DNA of 64,000 nt from Candidatus Paraluminiphilus aquimaris (GTDB lineage Bacteria; Pseudomonadota; Gammaproteobacteria; Pseudomonadales; Halieaceae), in the NCBI RefSeq assembly GCF_026230195.1, contig NZ_CP036501.1, positions 2,660,359-2,724,358 on the forward strand, in the 5' to 3' direction. Below are positions 1 through 9,428 of the stretch, one piece after another. Position 1 is the stretch's first letter. Each line of letters begins with the position of its first letter. The notes under the pieces were generated by a model, which had not been told where the DNA came from, searched no databases, and saw only the letters and a program-made list of their open reading frames with translations. Made by a program: the position numbers and the translations under genes.

Positions 1-1
1 T

Positions 2-160
2 AATTTACTCACCGCGGGTATTGCTGGAGCCTCGCTACCACTGCTCTTGGAGCGACTCAAGATTGATCCCGCGCTCGCCGGTGGTGTCATCCTCACCACC
101 GTAACCGATGTGGTTGGCTTCTGGGCATTCTTGGGTCTGGCCGCGTATTTTTACGGCTAA
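2..160 (+). CDS. mgtE: Magnesium transporter MgtE, C-terminal end (partial)
   Basis: The window opens inside a reading frame that ends at a TAA. The visible 52 residues are hydrophobic and contain a TTVTDVVGF motif followed by a Leu/Ala/Tyr-rich last helix. This is typical of the final transmembrane helices of MgtE-type Mg2+ channels, where the conserved Asp lies in the pore. The cytoplasmic N and CBS domains would lie upstream of the window. It is followed 16 bp later by darP. The family call rests on the last helices only. Confidence 0.7.
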   Translation, partial: NLLTAGIAGASLPLLLERLKIDPALAGGVILTTVTDVVGFWAFLGLAAYFYG

Positions 161-176
161 GCAAGGGTTAACCAAT

Positions 177-707
177 ATGAACGATGATGATTTATGGGAC
201 GGGGACGATGCGTTGGCACCCGAGAGTAAGAGTTCTCGGAAGCGCCAAATGCATGCTCTTCAAAATCTCGGTGAGGCGTTGGTCGGTCTGACCAGCACGC
301 AACTCGCAAAGCTCGATTTGGACAACGAGCCCCTATTAGAGGCCATCGAACTCGCGCAACGTATCAACCACCACAGTGGCAAGCGACGACAAATGCAATA
401 CATTGGCAAGCTCATGCGCTCTGCCGACTCCGAGCGCATTGCCCAATCCCTCGACGCGCTTCATGAAGGTAGTCGCAAAGAAAAAGCCCGTGAGCATATG
501 ATTGAAGCGGCACGAAGCGCACTCATCTCACGCGGCGATGACGCGCTGCAGGAGGTGCTTGCGATATGGCCGAACGCTGACCGCCAAATGCTGAGGCAGC
601 TCAGTCGAAGCGCCATCGATGAGCAGAAGAAAGCATTACCACCCACTTCCGCGAGGAAGTTATTTCGCTACTTGCGATCGCTTCCCGAGTCAGACTCAGA
701 AGACTGA
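177..707 (+). CDS. darP: DarP/YjgA family ribosome-associated protein (DUF615)
   Basis: A 176-residue, highly charged, all-helical protein with the DUF615 layout: an acidic N-terminus, then a KRQMHALQNLGEAL segment and a KRRQMQYIGKLMR segment, both diagnostic of YjgA/DarP. In E. coli this protein associates with late 50S ribosomal precursors and helps assembly. I chose the ATG at 177, 16 bp after mgtE, because the sequence before it in the same frame is the mgtE tail in another frame and does not belong to the family. Its last 40 bp overlap the 3' end of the convergent yhdP-like gene, so the two mRNAs share antisense ends. Confidence 0.9.
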   Translation: MNDDDLWDGDDALAPESKSSRKRQMHALQNLGEALVGLTSTQLAKLDLDNEPLLEAIELAQRINHHSGKRRQMQYIGKLMRSADSERIAQSLDALHEGSRKEKAREHMIEAARSALISRGDDALQEVLAIWPNADRQMLRQLSRSAIDEQKKALPPTSARKLFRYLRSLPESDSED

Positions 708-3700
708 TCCCGCTCGAGCGAGCCCAACTTCTCGGCAGATCGCCGCGCATCAAACACGCGCAAAAATTTCACCTCAGGCGTATCCAAAGGCCCCGTGACG
801 GAGTAAACACCACTGGAGAGTCGCGTCACCTGGTCTTCAAAAACTCGACTCGCGAGATAAGCACCCGCTGCAATAGGTAATCCGCCTGCGAGCGCCGCCA
901 CCCAAGGGATGTTCTCCACCAGCGGCAAGGTAACGGTTAGCTCAGCATCAATCACCTCGCTGGCAATATCGAAGTTACCACCCAAATCTAACCGACCACC
1001 GCCGTTTCTAATGGAAAACTCATTGATCATCACGCGCTCACCATCGAGCGCCAAATCCCCTTTTGCTTTGTCAAAGGTCAATCCGGGATCGAAGAGCTGA
1101 TTAACATTGGCGCGCTGCACTAAGCCCGCAAGATTAAAAACACTGATAAAGCGGAGAGGTCCGGTTGCCTGGGAAGAGACGGGCAAAAAAGAGCCCTTAT
1201 TTAATTCCAGCTTCACGTCACCATAGAGGCGGCCCAGCGCAACATCTAAAGGCGAACCTGCCCAAGAAAGACTGCCCGTCACCGACCCTGAAGCAAAATC
1301 AACGACCGAATCAGTATTGACGACAGACAGTGTCGACGCGGCAGGGCCAAGCTGGAAATCAATCGAAGCTGAGGTTGCGGCGCCCTCTCCCAGAGTCCAG
1401 TCAACCTGATTTTTCTCACCGAGCGTCACACCGTCGATGATACCGTTGATGGAGGTTAAACTAATAGACTCAGGCGCAGCGTCCACCTCAAAACCGAGCG
1501 ACCCCAAGTCTTTACCGTCGCGCAAAATCGTATCAACAGCCACTGACAGGTGCGGCAGGTCAGGCCCGATAGTTAACCCGTCGCGTTGACGAGTAAGTGT
1601 TTGATCTGTGAACTGAGGGAGTCGATCCAAATCAAGTTCCGTAATCTTCGTACTGAGCAGATTATCGGCAGGGTCGTAGTTGAGACGCCCGGATACAAAG
1701 TCGCTCACCAACTCCACGTCAAACCCGCGGCTGTTGGAGCGTCCGCTTGTTTTGACGCCGAGCAAGTCGCCGGCGCCCAACTGCACTCGATCAATCTCTA
1801 ACGCCTGCCATTGAGCGTTGAAGCCACTCTCGGTGCCAGACAACTCAAACTGAGTGATCACATCGCTCCACGCCAGCAAGTCCAGTTCGGAAAGTCGCCC
1901 CCCCACTTCAAGAGTGTTTGACGCAAGTGCTTTAGCACGTACTGACGCATTGTCTAGCGCGCCGCCACCAATACGGGCAATTCCAGACCAGCCTTCGACC
2001 TTGCGCGCTGCGTAACCGGTCAGTACGTCACCATAAGTAAAGGCAAGGTCAGATGCGTCAGACAGATCAAGATCCACACGCAATGGGAGAGGTGCCTCGC
2101 GCTTCTTATCAAAAGGCGCAGGCAACGTACTCTCAAAACCTGTCAGCTCCGATACTGCCTGAAGACGTACGCCGTCTCCCGCCTGCATGGCAATCGAGAA
2201 TTCCGACCTCCCCGATAGCCACGTATCGGGTATCTTGAGGCTCGCCAAGGAGGAAAGATTTGAGACGGATAAGTTGGCGCGCGTAGATAATGAGAAGCCG
2301 ACTTTGCTCAAGCCCAGATCCACCGCCTGAGGATTTAGATCGAGGATGATTTCATCACCGAAAACCGTTCCCGACAGCGTTCCACCGGAGATCCCCTGGG
2401 GGTATTGATAGACGATATCCCCGTCGAGCTGAGTGACCGTTAGGGGCAGACCTGTGTACGAGAACCTCGCATCTGTGACCTCCCCGCGCGTTGTAATGCG
2501 TGGGATTCGAGGCGCACCCTTCATCGGTAAAGAGAGCTCAAATTGCGCCGTCATAGCACCTTGGGTTTCAAGACGACGCAATGCATCACCGACGCTATCG
2601 GGAACATAGGGTATCGATGCTATTTCTCGAATAGCGTTGGGCACTGAGCCTGCAACGTCCGCATGTGTTGTAAGCAATTGAATGCCGCCTACCCGCCCTA
2701 CTTGTACGAGCGCTGAGGGCACCTCGAGCGTACCGACATCAGCTGAATCGAGATCAAAGGTCACCAGCGCATTGTCTACGGCAACGTGGCCTTTTAAATT
2801 TCTCGCCGGCGGTAAGCCCGGCATCAGCTGCACGGTATCGAGGTCTGCGAGAGCAGAAAGTTGAACGGACCTAAAAGGGTAATCCTCCTTGCGTAAGCCC
2901 CCTCGCAGGACAAAACCCACGCTCTTGGCAGCACCGGCGCCAATCGACGTTTGCATCCATCGATACGCCTCTGGGTCAATTTTATAGGGCGTGAACTTGA
3001 GCACCCTATCCGATGGCGCGCTTTCAGCGCCGAGTACAACATTTAACTCAGGAACAATTGAGCTATTCGCCCTAAGGGGCAAACTGGCAGAGATCAAACC
3101 CTGGGCAACAAAATCTCCAGCATCGCTGAGCACTCGACCGTCTCTGATCACGATGCGATCTCCGCTGATCAAGAAGTCGGCCAACGCTGAAACACTCCCA
3201 AGCGCCAATGGCTCCTTGAATTGAGTGGGTATCGAAAAAGAGAAGTCCTCGCTTTGTACTTGGATGGAGCCCGCGCCATTCTCATAGCCCACTGACGCAG
3301 ATAAATTAGTGATCCCGGGCAACGGCGTATTTTCAATGATCCCAAAATTGCGAATGTCGATACCGGCTCGCTTAACAGCAAGTTGCCGATAATCTCCAGC
3401 CAGAGTTAACGCCGCGATCTGTCCTGAGGGTCGCATCACTTGGATTTTTTCAACTACATCCTCGGGTAGTAAGCCGGTGCCGAGAAGGGTCGCGGCCGCC
3501 GCGGCTACGTCAACGTCATTCATCACCAGCGCCCACTCGTCATCGAAAAGGCCCAGATGAAGGTTATCAAGCGATAACTGCGTTTCATCCAATGCAAGCG
3601 AGAGCGCATCGAAATTGAGCCAGGCACCTGAGCCCTCAGACTCGGCAACGCCAAGTACCGACAACGCAATCTCATTTGACGAATTGGCTCCGGTCTCTAC

Positions 3701-4501
3701 AGAGACGTTACCGTCAGCCTGAAACGTAGAGGTAAATACACCGTTGGCGGCATCAGTCCAAAAGAGAATATCGCCGCGGCCGGATATTGGCATATCAAAA
3801 AACGAAGCCATCGCAGCGATATTAGCTGCCGTGATTCGACCGTTTATGCCACCCACGAAGCCTCTTAGATCAAACGGATCACCCACACCCGATCCGCTGG
3901 CATTGATTCTTAGATCACCATCCCCTCTCGCGCTGAGCTGCAATTCGCGCGAGCTTCCGTCTCGCCTTAGGTCCAGATCCACCTCGAGTAAGAGCCTGTC
4001 CTCCTCCTCACCTTGATCCCGCAGCAGGAGGACTTTTGTGTTTTGTAAGGTAAGCCTCTCGATTTCACTGGCGAAAACACCCGGATCGATAGGGATCACA
4101 ATACTCCCCGCCGAGTTTTCTAACCTTGCAGGAATATCAACGTCTCGCGCTTTCCACTCGGACAAAATCAACTGACGCTGCAGTAGGCTTCGCCATGGGT
4201 TTACCGTGATCTGAAGCTCATCAGCCTGAAAGACGGGCGCGTTTTGCGTGGCGTCTTGGTAAATAACCACATCAGTGACTTTCAGCTTGGGCCGAAAGCC
4301 TGACATCTCGCCTTCCAAAGACCCAATATCAGCGCGAAAGCCCGTTCGGGCTTCTATCGCCTCGGTCACGGCATCGTTTACCGAGGGCAGCATCGATAGG
4401 AGAACTGTTGTCGAACTGACTGCAATCGCGAGCCCCACCAGAAGCGTCAGCAGCGTGCGCCAAAGAAGCCCACTGATAAAATGATAGATCCGCTCAATCA
4501 T
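668..4501 (-). CDS. yhdP: YhdP-family AsmA-like envelope protein
   Basis: A 1277-residue protein with one N-terminal transmembrane helix (about residues 12-35), followed by a long repetitive beta-rich periplasmic region and an AsmA-like C-terminal part around residues 1060-1240. Length and layout match the YhdP/TIGR02099 family. In E. coli, YhdP and its AsmA-like relatives form bridges that carry phospholipids from inner to outer membrane. The start ATG overlaps the end of maf by 8 bp, so it is the last gene of a mreBCD-maf-yhdP series. The ribonuclease G gene (rng), which often sits between maf and yhdP in gammaproteobacteria, is absent here. The 3' end overlaps darP by 40 bp. Confidence 0.85.
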   Translation of the reverse strand: MIERIYHFISGLLWRTLLTLLVGLAIAVSSTTVLLSMLPSVNDAVTEAIEARTGFRADIGSLEGEMSGFRPKLKVTDVVIYQDATQNAPVFQADELQITVNPWRSLLQRQLILSEWKARDVDIPARLENSAGSIVIPIDPGVFASEIERLTLQNTKVLLLRDQGEEEDRLLLEVDLDLRRDGSSRELQLSARGDGDLRINASGSGVGDPFDLRGFVGGINGRITAANIAAMASFFDMPISGRGDILFWTDAANGVFTSTFQADGNVSVETGANSSNEIALSVLGVAESEGSGAWLNFDALSLALDETQLSLDNLHLGLFDDEWALVMNDVDVAAAAATLLGTGLLPEDVVEKIQVMRPSGQIAALTLAGDYRQLAVKRAGIDIRNFGIIENTPLPGITNLSASVGYENGAGSIQVQSEDFSFSIPTQFKEPLALGSVSALADFLISGDRIVIRDGRVLSDAGDFVAQGLISASLPLRANSSIVPELNVVLGAESAPSDRVLKFTPYKIDPEAYRWMQTSIGAGAAKSVGFVLRGGLRKEDYPFRSVQLSALADLDTVQLMPGLPPARNLKGHVAVDNALVTFDLDSADVGTLEVPSALVQVGRVGGIQLLTTHADVAGSVPNAIREIASIPYVPDSVGDALRRLETQGAMTAQFELSLPMKGAPRIPRITTRGEVTDARFSYTGLPLTVTQLDGDIVYQYPQGISGGTLSGTVFGDEIILDLNPQAVDLGLSKVGFSLSTRANLSVSNLSSLASLKIPDTWLSGRSEFSIAMQAGDGVRLQAVSELTGFESTLPAPFDKKREAPLPLRVDLDLSDASDLAFTYGDVLTGYAARKVEGWSGIARIGGGALDNASVRAKALASNTLEVGGRLSELDLLAWSDVITQFELSGTESGFNAQWQALEIDRVQLGAGDLLGVKTSGRSNSRGFDVELVSDFVSGRLNYDPADNLLSTKITELDLDRLPQFTDQTLTRQRDGLTIGPDLPHLSVAVDTILRDGKDLGSLGFEVDAAPESISLTSINGIIDGVTLGEKNQVDWTLGEGAATSASIDFQLGPAASTLSVVNTDSVVDFASGSVTGSLSWAGSPLDVALGRLYGDVKLELNKGSFLPVSSQATGPLRFISVFNLAGLVQRANVNQLFDPGLTFDKAKGDLALDGERVMINEFSIRNGGGRLDLGGNFDIASEVIDAELTVTLPLVENIPWVAALAGGLPIAAGAYLASRVFEDQVTRLSSGVYSVTGPLDTPEVKFLRVFDARRSAEKLGSLERDQSSESDSGSDRK

Positions 4502-5072
4502 CCCAAATACTCAGACGTGTCTGAACACCTGCGACATCCAAAAGCTCTTTTGTTTCGGATAGCGGTAAACCCACTACGGCGCTGTAGCTCCCCTCGAGAC
4601 GCCGAACAAAAGCACCGGCGAGTCCTTGAATAGCGTAGGCGCCGGCTTTGTCCCAGGGCTCATCAGTCGCAAGGTAGGCCTCAATAAGGGAATGCTCGAG
4701 CTCGGTAAAGGTTACTCGCGTATTGGACAGTCTCGTTTCCAGATTCCCATCAACCATGATCGCTACCGCTGTCATCACATTATGAGTTTGACCGCTCAAC
4801 GCTCGTAACATTCCCCGTGCATCGTCAATGGATACCGGTTTTTGCAAAATTTTGTCCGACGAAACCACAATCGTGTCAGATCCAATTACTGCGCTCTCAT
4901 GCGCGGTTACTGCGCGCGCTTTTTCTATCGCCATCCGTAAAACATAGTCTTCAGGCCCTTCACCTGAAAAAGGGGTTTCATCAATATTGGCGGCAAGACA
5001 ATCAAAATCTTGGACAAGCACCGAGAGTAGCTCCTGTCGCCTTGGACTCGCGCTTGCAAGTATGAGTCTCAT
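4494..5072 (-). CDS. maf: Maf-family nucleotide pyrophosphatase
   Basis: A 192-residue protein beginning LILASASPRRQELL, the signature of the Maf/YhdE fold, with downstream conserved SDTIV and KPVS segments. Maf proteins hydrolyse dTTP, UTP and modified pyrimidine triphosphates to monophosphates, preventing their incorporation, and some affect septation. The start overlaps the mreD stop by 4 bp (ATGA), indicating translational coupling. It sits between mreD and yhdP as in many gammaproteobacteria. The exact substrate class (YhdE versus YceF type) cannot be fixed here, though the mre neighbourhood favours YhdE. Confidence 0.93.
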   Translation of the reverse strand: MRLILASASPRRQELLSVLVQDFDCLAANIDETPFSGEGPEDYVLRMAIEKARAVTAHESAVIGSDTIVVSSDKILQKPVSIDDARGMLRALSGQTHNVMTAVAIMVDGNLETRLSNTRVTFTELEHSLIEAYLATDEPWDKAGAYAIQGLAGAFVRRLEGSYSAVVGLPLSETKELLDVAGVQTRLSIWDD

Positions 5073-5557
5073 AAAAGACGCCCAAGTCTAAATCTAATGA
5101 GATCTAGACCATTGCAAAACGGCCTCCAAAGCAGTGCCGAGACACCCGCTGAAATCAGATAAGACAGCCCACTGGACGACACCCCTATAAGCGATAAGGT
5201 CAACCGGTGAAGCGCCAAATAAATCCCCATGAGAAGGAAAATCAGTAGTGACTGGGATATCCCATCGAGCTGTCTAATCGTATGGATATTTCCCAACAAC
5301 ACGTATGCAACAAGTGACATGCCGATCGATGCACTTCCAATAAAACTGCCCTCTACCAAGCTCACAAGCGCACCGACGAAGAAAGCAAACACCATCCCAA
5401 ATCTTGCGGGTGAGGCCACAATCCAATAACAGGCACAAAGCTCAATAATGCGGGGGAGCCATGCGCCAACTGCTGGATAATAAAACGCTTGTAACAGCAC
5501 AACGACAACAACGAGGGAGCAAACCATCGAGCCATAGACGTTCCGCTGGTCCATCAT
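5069..5557 (-). CDS. mreD: Rod shape-determining protein MreD
   Basis: A 162-residue integral membrane protein with about five predicted helices, in the expected position between mreC and maf. MreD is an inner-membrane partner of MreC, RodA and PBP2 in the elongasome. The start is one of two adjacent ATG codons (5557 and 5554) behind a GGGAG ribosome site. Sequence conservation in MreD is low, so the call depends on size, hydrophobicity and gene order. Confidence 0.9.
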   Translation of the reverse strand: MMDQRNVYGSMVCSLVVVVVLLQAFYYPAVGAWLPRIIELCACYWIVASPARFGMVFAFFVGALVSLVEGSFIGSASIGMSLVAYVLLGNIHTIRQLDGISQSLLIFLLMGIYLALHRLTLSLIGVSSSGLSYLISAGVSALLWRPFCNGLDLIRFRLGRLL

Positions 5558-5569
5558 GCTAACGCTCCC

Positions 5570-6397
5570 TTACTCTGACTCGAGATCCGTAAGAATAAGG
5601 ACATGACTTTCAACATCCAACTTGGCTAGCGGCTCTATCGACACAGTAAGGTAAGCCGCGTCCGCTGAGGTCGTTGTCTCTGCGGTTAAACCCACGGGAT
5701 AGCCGGCGGGGAACCGCCCACCCAAACCCGAGGTTACCCACAAGTCGCCCTCGCTGACCTCAGACGTGCTGGCCAAATTTCTCACCAATAAGCGATTGAA
5801 CAGACCTACACCCTCAGCTATTCCGCGCTGACCTGTACGATTGTTAAGAACCGGCAAACCGTGTTGACTATCGGTGACGAGAAGCGCTCGACTCGCAGAC
5901 ACACCAACCTGCACTAGCTGGCCCATGACGCCCTCCGCATTCAACAAAGGTGCCCCTTCCGAAATACCGTGCCGCTCACCCCGATCAATGGTCAATAAAT
6001 GACGGTTGGGATCAGGAGACACAGCAATAACTCGCGCTACCGTCATCGTTGCATCGTCAGCCACCGGCGAGTTAAGCAGCGCACGATAACGCATGTTCTC
6101 GGCTGCCAACGCCTCCATGCGCTGTGCCCTCGCACTTAGGATGAGGTTGCGGTCCTCGAGCTCTTGAATGCGTGCGCGCATCTGGGCACGCGATTCGGTG
6201 TAATTACTCACGGACTGAACAAGACTTTTAGGGACTTCAACAACGGAAAGAGAGAGCGCGTTCACGTCAGCGCCCCAGCCGTTCACGCGTTTCATAACGC
6301 CTGTATCGCGAAACAACGCGACGAGGCACCAGCCTATCAAGACCAGTGTGAGCAATCTCAGCGTCAGGTATTTAGGGCGTGAAAAAAGAGTGGCGAT
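5570..6397 (-). CDS. mreC: Cell shape-determining protein MreC, probable ATC start
   Basis: A bitopic protein with a transmembrane helix near the N-terminus, a coiled coil (about residues 65-100 of the extended form) and the beta-barrel periplasmic domain with a VTSGLGGRFPAGYPVG segment typical of MreC. The first standard start in frame (TTG at 6355) would delete the conserved Phe-Ser-Arg-x(5)-Leu-Arg-Leu lead that other MreC proteins have. Reading upstream, the frame stays open to a TAG, and an ATC codon at 6397 lies six bases after a perfect AGGAG. It gives a 275-residue protein starting (M)ATLFSRPKYLTLRLL. No ATG, GTG or TTG is available in that interval. ATC is therefore the likely start. 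Confidence 0.85.
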   Translation of the reverse strand: MATLFSRPKYLTLRLLTLVLIGWCLVALFRDTGVMKRVNGWGADVNALSLSVVEVPKSLVQSVSNYTESRAQMRARIQELEDRNLILSARAQRMEALAAENMRYRALLNSPVADDATMTVARVIAVSPDPNRHLLTIDRGERHGISEGAPLLNAEGVMGQLVQVGVSASRALLVTDSQHGLPVLNNRTGQRGIAEGVGLFNRLLVRNLASTSEVSEGDLWVTSGLGGRFPAGYPVGLTAETTTSADAAYLTVSIEPLAKLDVESHVLILTDLESE

Positions 6398-6431
6398 GGC
6401 AAGCTCCTAAGGTGGCGTCGACCTCGGAGTT

Positions 6432-7475
6432 CTACTCGGTCGACATGAGGTCCAATGAGTAGTTGTCCATCAACTCGAGCGCCATACCACCGCCCCTTAC
6501 CACGCAGGTAAGAGGATCTTCGGCGATGAGTACGGGCAACCCCGTTTCCTCTGCGATCCGCGCATCGAGATCTCGCAGCAGTGCACCACCGCCCGTCAAT
6601 ACGATCCCTTGCTCGGCGATATCAGCCGCTAGCTCCGGTGGCGATTGCTCAAGAGCCATTCTCACGGCGCGGATGATCGCGTCAACGGGTTCTTCGAGCG
6701 CCGTCATGACATCTGTACTGTTGAGGGTAAACGTGCGTGGAACGCCCTCAGCAAGATGGCGACCTCTTACGTCGATCTCGCGCTGCTCGCTGTTCACCCA
6801 CACGCAACCCACTTCCTGCTTTATGCGCTCGGCAGTCGCATCACCAATGAGGCAGCCGAATCGACGACGTACATGCGCAACAATCGCTTCATCAAAGCGA
6901 TCACCACCCACCCGGATCGAGTCTCTGTAAACCACACCACTAAGCGAAATCAGGGCTATTTCTGTCGTGCCACCACCTATATCAACAACCATGCACCCGA
7001 TGGCTTCTTCCACCTTAAGGCCTGCGCCAATCGCGGCCGCCATAGGCTCTTCAATTAATCTAACGTCTCGCGCTCCTGCACCCTCCGCGGAACGACGAAT
7101 CGCCTCCCGCTCAACCTGGGTGGAGAGGCAAGGGACACAAATGAGCACTCGAGGGCTGGGTCTCAACCACGAAGAGTGCGTGTCATGCACCTTGAGAATA
7201 AAGTGTTGAAGCATCTTTTCAGTGACCTGAAAATCAGCGATAACCCCGTCTTTAAGAGGGCGAATCGCCGTAATATTGCCGGGTGTTCGTCCCAGCATAC
7301 GTTTCGCTTCGGTACCCACTGCCTCAATCGACTTTTGGCCGTTGTGCACGCGAATCGCAACAACAGAAGGCTCATCTAAAATGATACCTCTGTCCTTGAC
7401 GTAAATAAGTGTGTTAGCCGTACCGAGGTCGATCGATAGATCGGTTGAGAACATCCCTCGTAAGCGCTTTAGCAT
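6432..7475 (-). CDS. mreB: Actin-like cell shape protein MreB
   Basis: A 347-residue actin homologue. The N-terminus [20 protein letters not shown] matches the family closely, so I use the ATG at 7475 rather than one 57 bp upstream that adds a non-conserved tail. Phosphate-binding loops (IDLGTANT and [11 protein letters not shown]) and the adenosine motif GGGALL are present. MreB polymerises under the inner membrane and directs lateral wall synthesis with MreC and MreD. It heads the mreB-mreC-mreD-maf-yhdP series and is divergent from gatCAB. Confidence 0.97.
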   Translation of the reverse strand: MLKRLRGMFSTDLSIDLGTANTLIYVKDRGIILDEPSVVAIRVHNGQKSIEAVGTEAKRMLGRTPGNITAIRPLKDGVIADFQVTEKMLQHFILKVHDTHSSWLRPSPRVLICVPCLSTQVEREAIRRSAEGAGARDVRLIEEPMAAAIGAGLKVEEAIGCMVVDIGGGTTEIALISLSGVVYRDSIRVGGDRFDEAIVAHVRRRFGCLIGDATAERIKQEVGCVWVNSEQREIDVRGRHLAEGVPRTFTLNSTDVMTALEEPVDAIIRAVRMALEQSPPELAADIAEQGIVLTGGGALLRDLDARIAEETGLPVLIAEDPLTCVVRGGGMALELMDNYSLDLMSTE

Positions 7476-7677
7476 TGTTTTTTGCCCATGGATTGGTGCG
7501 TTATATACATCGTAGTCAATGAGCCCCCTCATCGACTACCCGGGTGTGACTTCTCCCGAAAACTGACCTTCGCCAGCGTAATGCGATCTCCTTATGAAAT
7601 GTAACAATCGGACAGTTTTTGAGCAAGCTGGATTGTGGTAGTTTCTACGTTTAACCCACATCAAGTAAGGTATTACC

Positions 7678-7962
7678 GTGACTCAGACAACGACAGTCAG
7701 AGACGTGGCCGAATTAGCACGTCTCACTATCGCTGACGACGACGTAGACAAGGTCACTCAGGAATTCAATCAGACGTTAGCATTATTTGACGCCCTCACC
7801 ACCGTAGACACAGACGGGATCGCTCCCATGGTGAATCCCTGTGCTGAATCGCAACCCCTGCGGTCCGATGAGGTGAAGACCCTCGTGAATCGAGAGGCGC
7901 TCATGCAAAATGCGCCGGCCTCAGAGCAACATTACTTTCTTGTTCCGAGGGTAATCGACTGA
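7678..7962 (+). CDS. gatC: Asp/Glu-tRNA(Asn/Gln) amidotransferase subunit C
   Basis: A 94-residue GatC with the family pattern: helical N-terminus (VAELARLTI), then the extended MVNP segment and a C-terminal VPRVI(D). GatC stabilises the GatA-GatB interface. The start is GTG at 7678. The stop shares one base with the gatA start (TGATG), so the three subunits are translationally coupled. Presence of gatCAB shows that Gln-tRNA(Gln) and/or Asn-tRNA(Asn) are made indirectly by amidation of misacylated tRNA. Confidence 0.95.
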   Translation: MTQTTTVRDVAELARLTIADDDVDKVTQEFNQTLALFDALTTVDTDGIAPMVNPCAESQPLRSDEVKTLVNREALMQNAPASEQHYFLVPRVID

Positions 7963-9428
7963 TGACATTTTGCTACGAAACAATTGAGGGCATGCGCGGA
8001 AAACTCGCCTCGGGAGCCATCTCCAGTGTCGAACTGACCCGGGAGTCGATAAACCGCATCACCGACCTCAACCCCTCTCTCAATGCCGTGATCACTGTGA
8101 ATGAGGAGCGCGCCCTGGACGCGGCGGCCAAGGCAGACGCGGCACGACGTGAGGGTAATAGCAGCCCCCTTTTGGGCATCCCTATGCTGCACAAAGACAT
8201 CTTTTGTACTCAGAACATGCCGACAACTTGCGCTTCAAAGATGCTTGAGGGCTTCGTCGCGCCTTACGATGCAACCGTTGTTAAACACCTTAACGCTGCA
8301 GGCATGGTCACGTTGGGCAAATGCAATATGGATGAATTTGCCATGGGCTCTTCCAACGAAACCAGCCATTTTGGCGCCTGTAAAAATCCGTGGGATACCG
8401 CCAAGGTGCCCGGCGGCTCCTCCGGTGGATCGGCATCAGCCGTAGCGGCCGGGCTAGTGCCACTTGCGACAGGCACCGATACGGGAGGCTCGATAAGGCA
8501 ACCTGCAGCCTTGTGCGGCATCACGGGCTTAAAACCGACCTATGGACGGGTTTCACGATACGGGATGATCGCTTTCGCGTCGTCGATGGACCAAGCGGGC
8601 CCCATGGCCAGAACCGCCGAGGATTGCGCATTGGTGCTAGAGGCCATGGCTGGTGCAGACCCACTTGACTCGACGTGTTCTGACCAAGTGGTGCCCGCCT
8701 ATTCAGCGCACCTAGAAGATTGCGTCCAAGGAATGCGGGTGGGTGTACCAAAAGAATTTTTCGCCAACGACTTGAACAGCGCCGTTGCTGAAACGATTGA
8801 AGCAAGCTTGAAGGAACTTGAAAAACTGGGCGCCAAATTGGTTGATGTGTCCTTGCCCTCGACGTCTCTGGGCGTCTCTACTTATTACGTTATTGCACCT
8901 GCCGAAGCTTCAGCCAATCTATCGCGCTACGACGGTGTCCGGTACGGATACCGCTGCGACAACCCCACCGATCTTCAAGACTTATACCTTAGGTCGCGAA
9001 CAGAAGGGTTTGGTGAGGAGGTAAAGCGGCGCATTCTAATAGGCGCTTTCACCCTGTCGGCCGCATCCTACGACCAATATTTTATGAAAGCCCAACAAGT
9101 CCGACGGTTAATTTCTCAGGAGTACGAGGACGTACTCTCAAAGGTAGATGTGATTGCAGGTCCGTCCGCACCCAACACAGCGTTTGCGCTCAATGACTCG
9201 TCAAAGTCGATTACGGATATGTACATGGAGGACGTCTTTACCATCGGCGCCAATCTAGCAGGCTTACCCGCGATGAGTGTTCCTGCGGGTATCGTAGAGG
9301 GCCTCCCCGTAGGTATGCAGCTCATTGGACGGCGATTCGGCGAAGTTGATCTTTTGCGGCTTGCACACCAATTTCAGCAACGGACAACGTGGCATACCCT
9401 GACGCCAAAGATGGAGGAGCGTCACTGA
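7962..9428 (+). CDS. gatA: Asp/Glu-tRNA amidotransferase subunit A (amidase)
   Basis: A 488-residue amidase-signature enzyme that frees ammonia from glutamine for transfer to Glu-tRNA(Gln) or Asp-tRNA(Asn). The Ser-cisSer-Lys triad is visible: Lys78 in PMLHKDIF, the GGSSGGSA loop at 151-158, and the nucleophile region [10 protein letters not shown] at 173-182. Length equals the family norm. It overlaps gatC by one base and gatB by one base (TGATG at both junctions). Confidence 0.97.
   Translation: MTFCYETIEGMRGKLASGAISSVELTRESINRITDLNPSLNAVITVNEERALDAAAKADAARREGNSSPLLGIPMLHKDIFCTQNMPTTCASKMLEGFVAPYDATVVKHLNAAGMVTLGKCNMDEFAMGSSNETSHFGACKNPWDTAKVPGGSSGGSASAVAAGLVPLATGTDTGGSIRQPAALCGITGLKPTYGRVSRYGMIAFASSMDQAGPMARTAEDCALVLEAMAGADPLDSTCSDQVVPAYSAHLEDCVQGMRVGVPKEFFANDLNSAVAETIEASLKELEKLGAKLVDVSLPSTSLGVSTYYVIAPAEASANLSRYDGVRYGYRCDNPTDLQDLYLRSRTEGFGEEVKRRILIGAFTLSAASYDQYFMKAQQVRRLISQEYEDVLSKVDVIAGPSAPNTAFALNDSSKSITDMYMEDVFTIGANLAGLPAMSVPAGIVEGLPVGMQLIGRRFGEVDLLRLAHQFQQRTTWHTLTPKMEERH

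Noticed and set aside
9389..9427. Upstream start for gatB
   Set aside because: It lies in gatA and adds non-conserved residues; the TGATG junction gives the right N-terminus.
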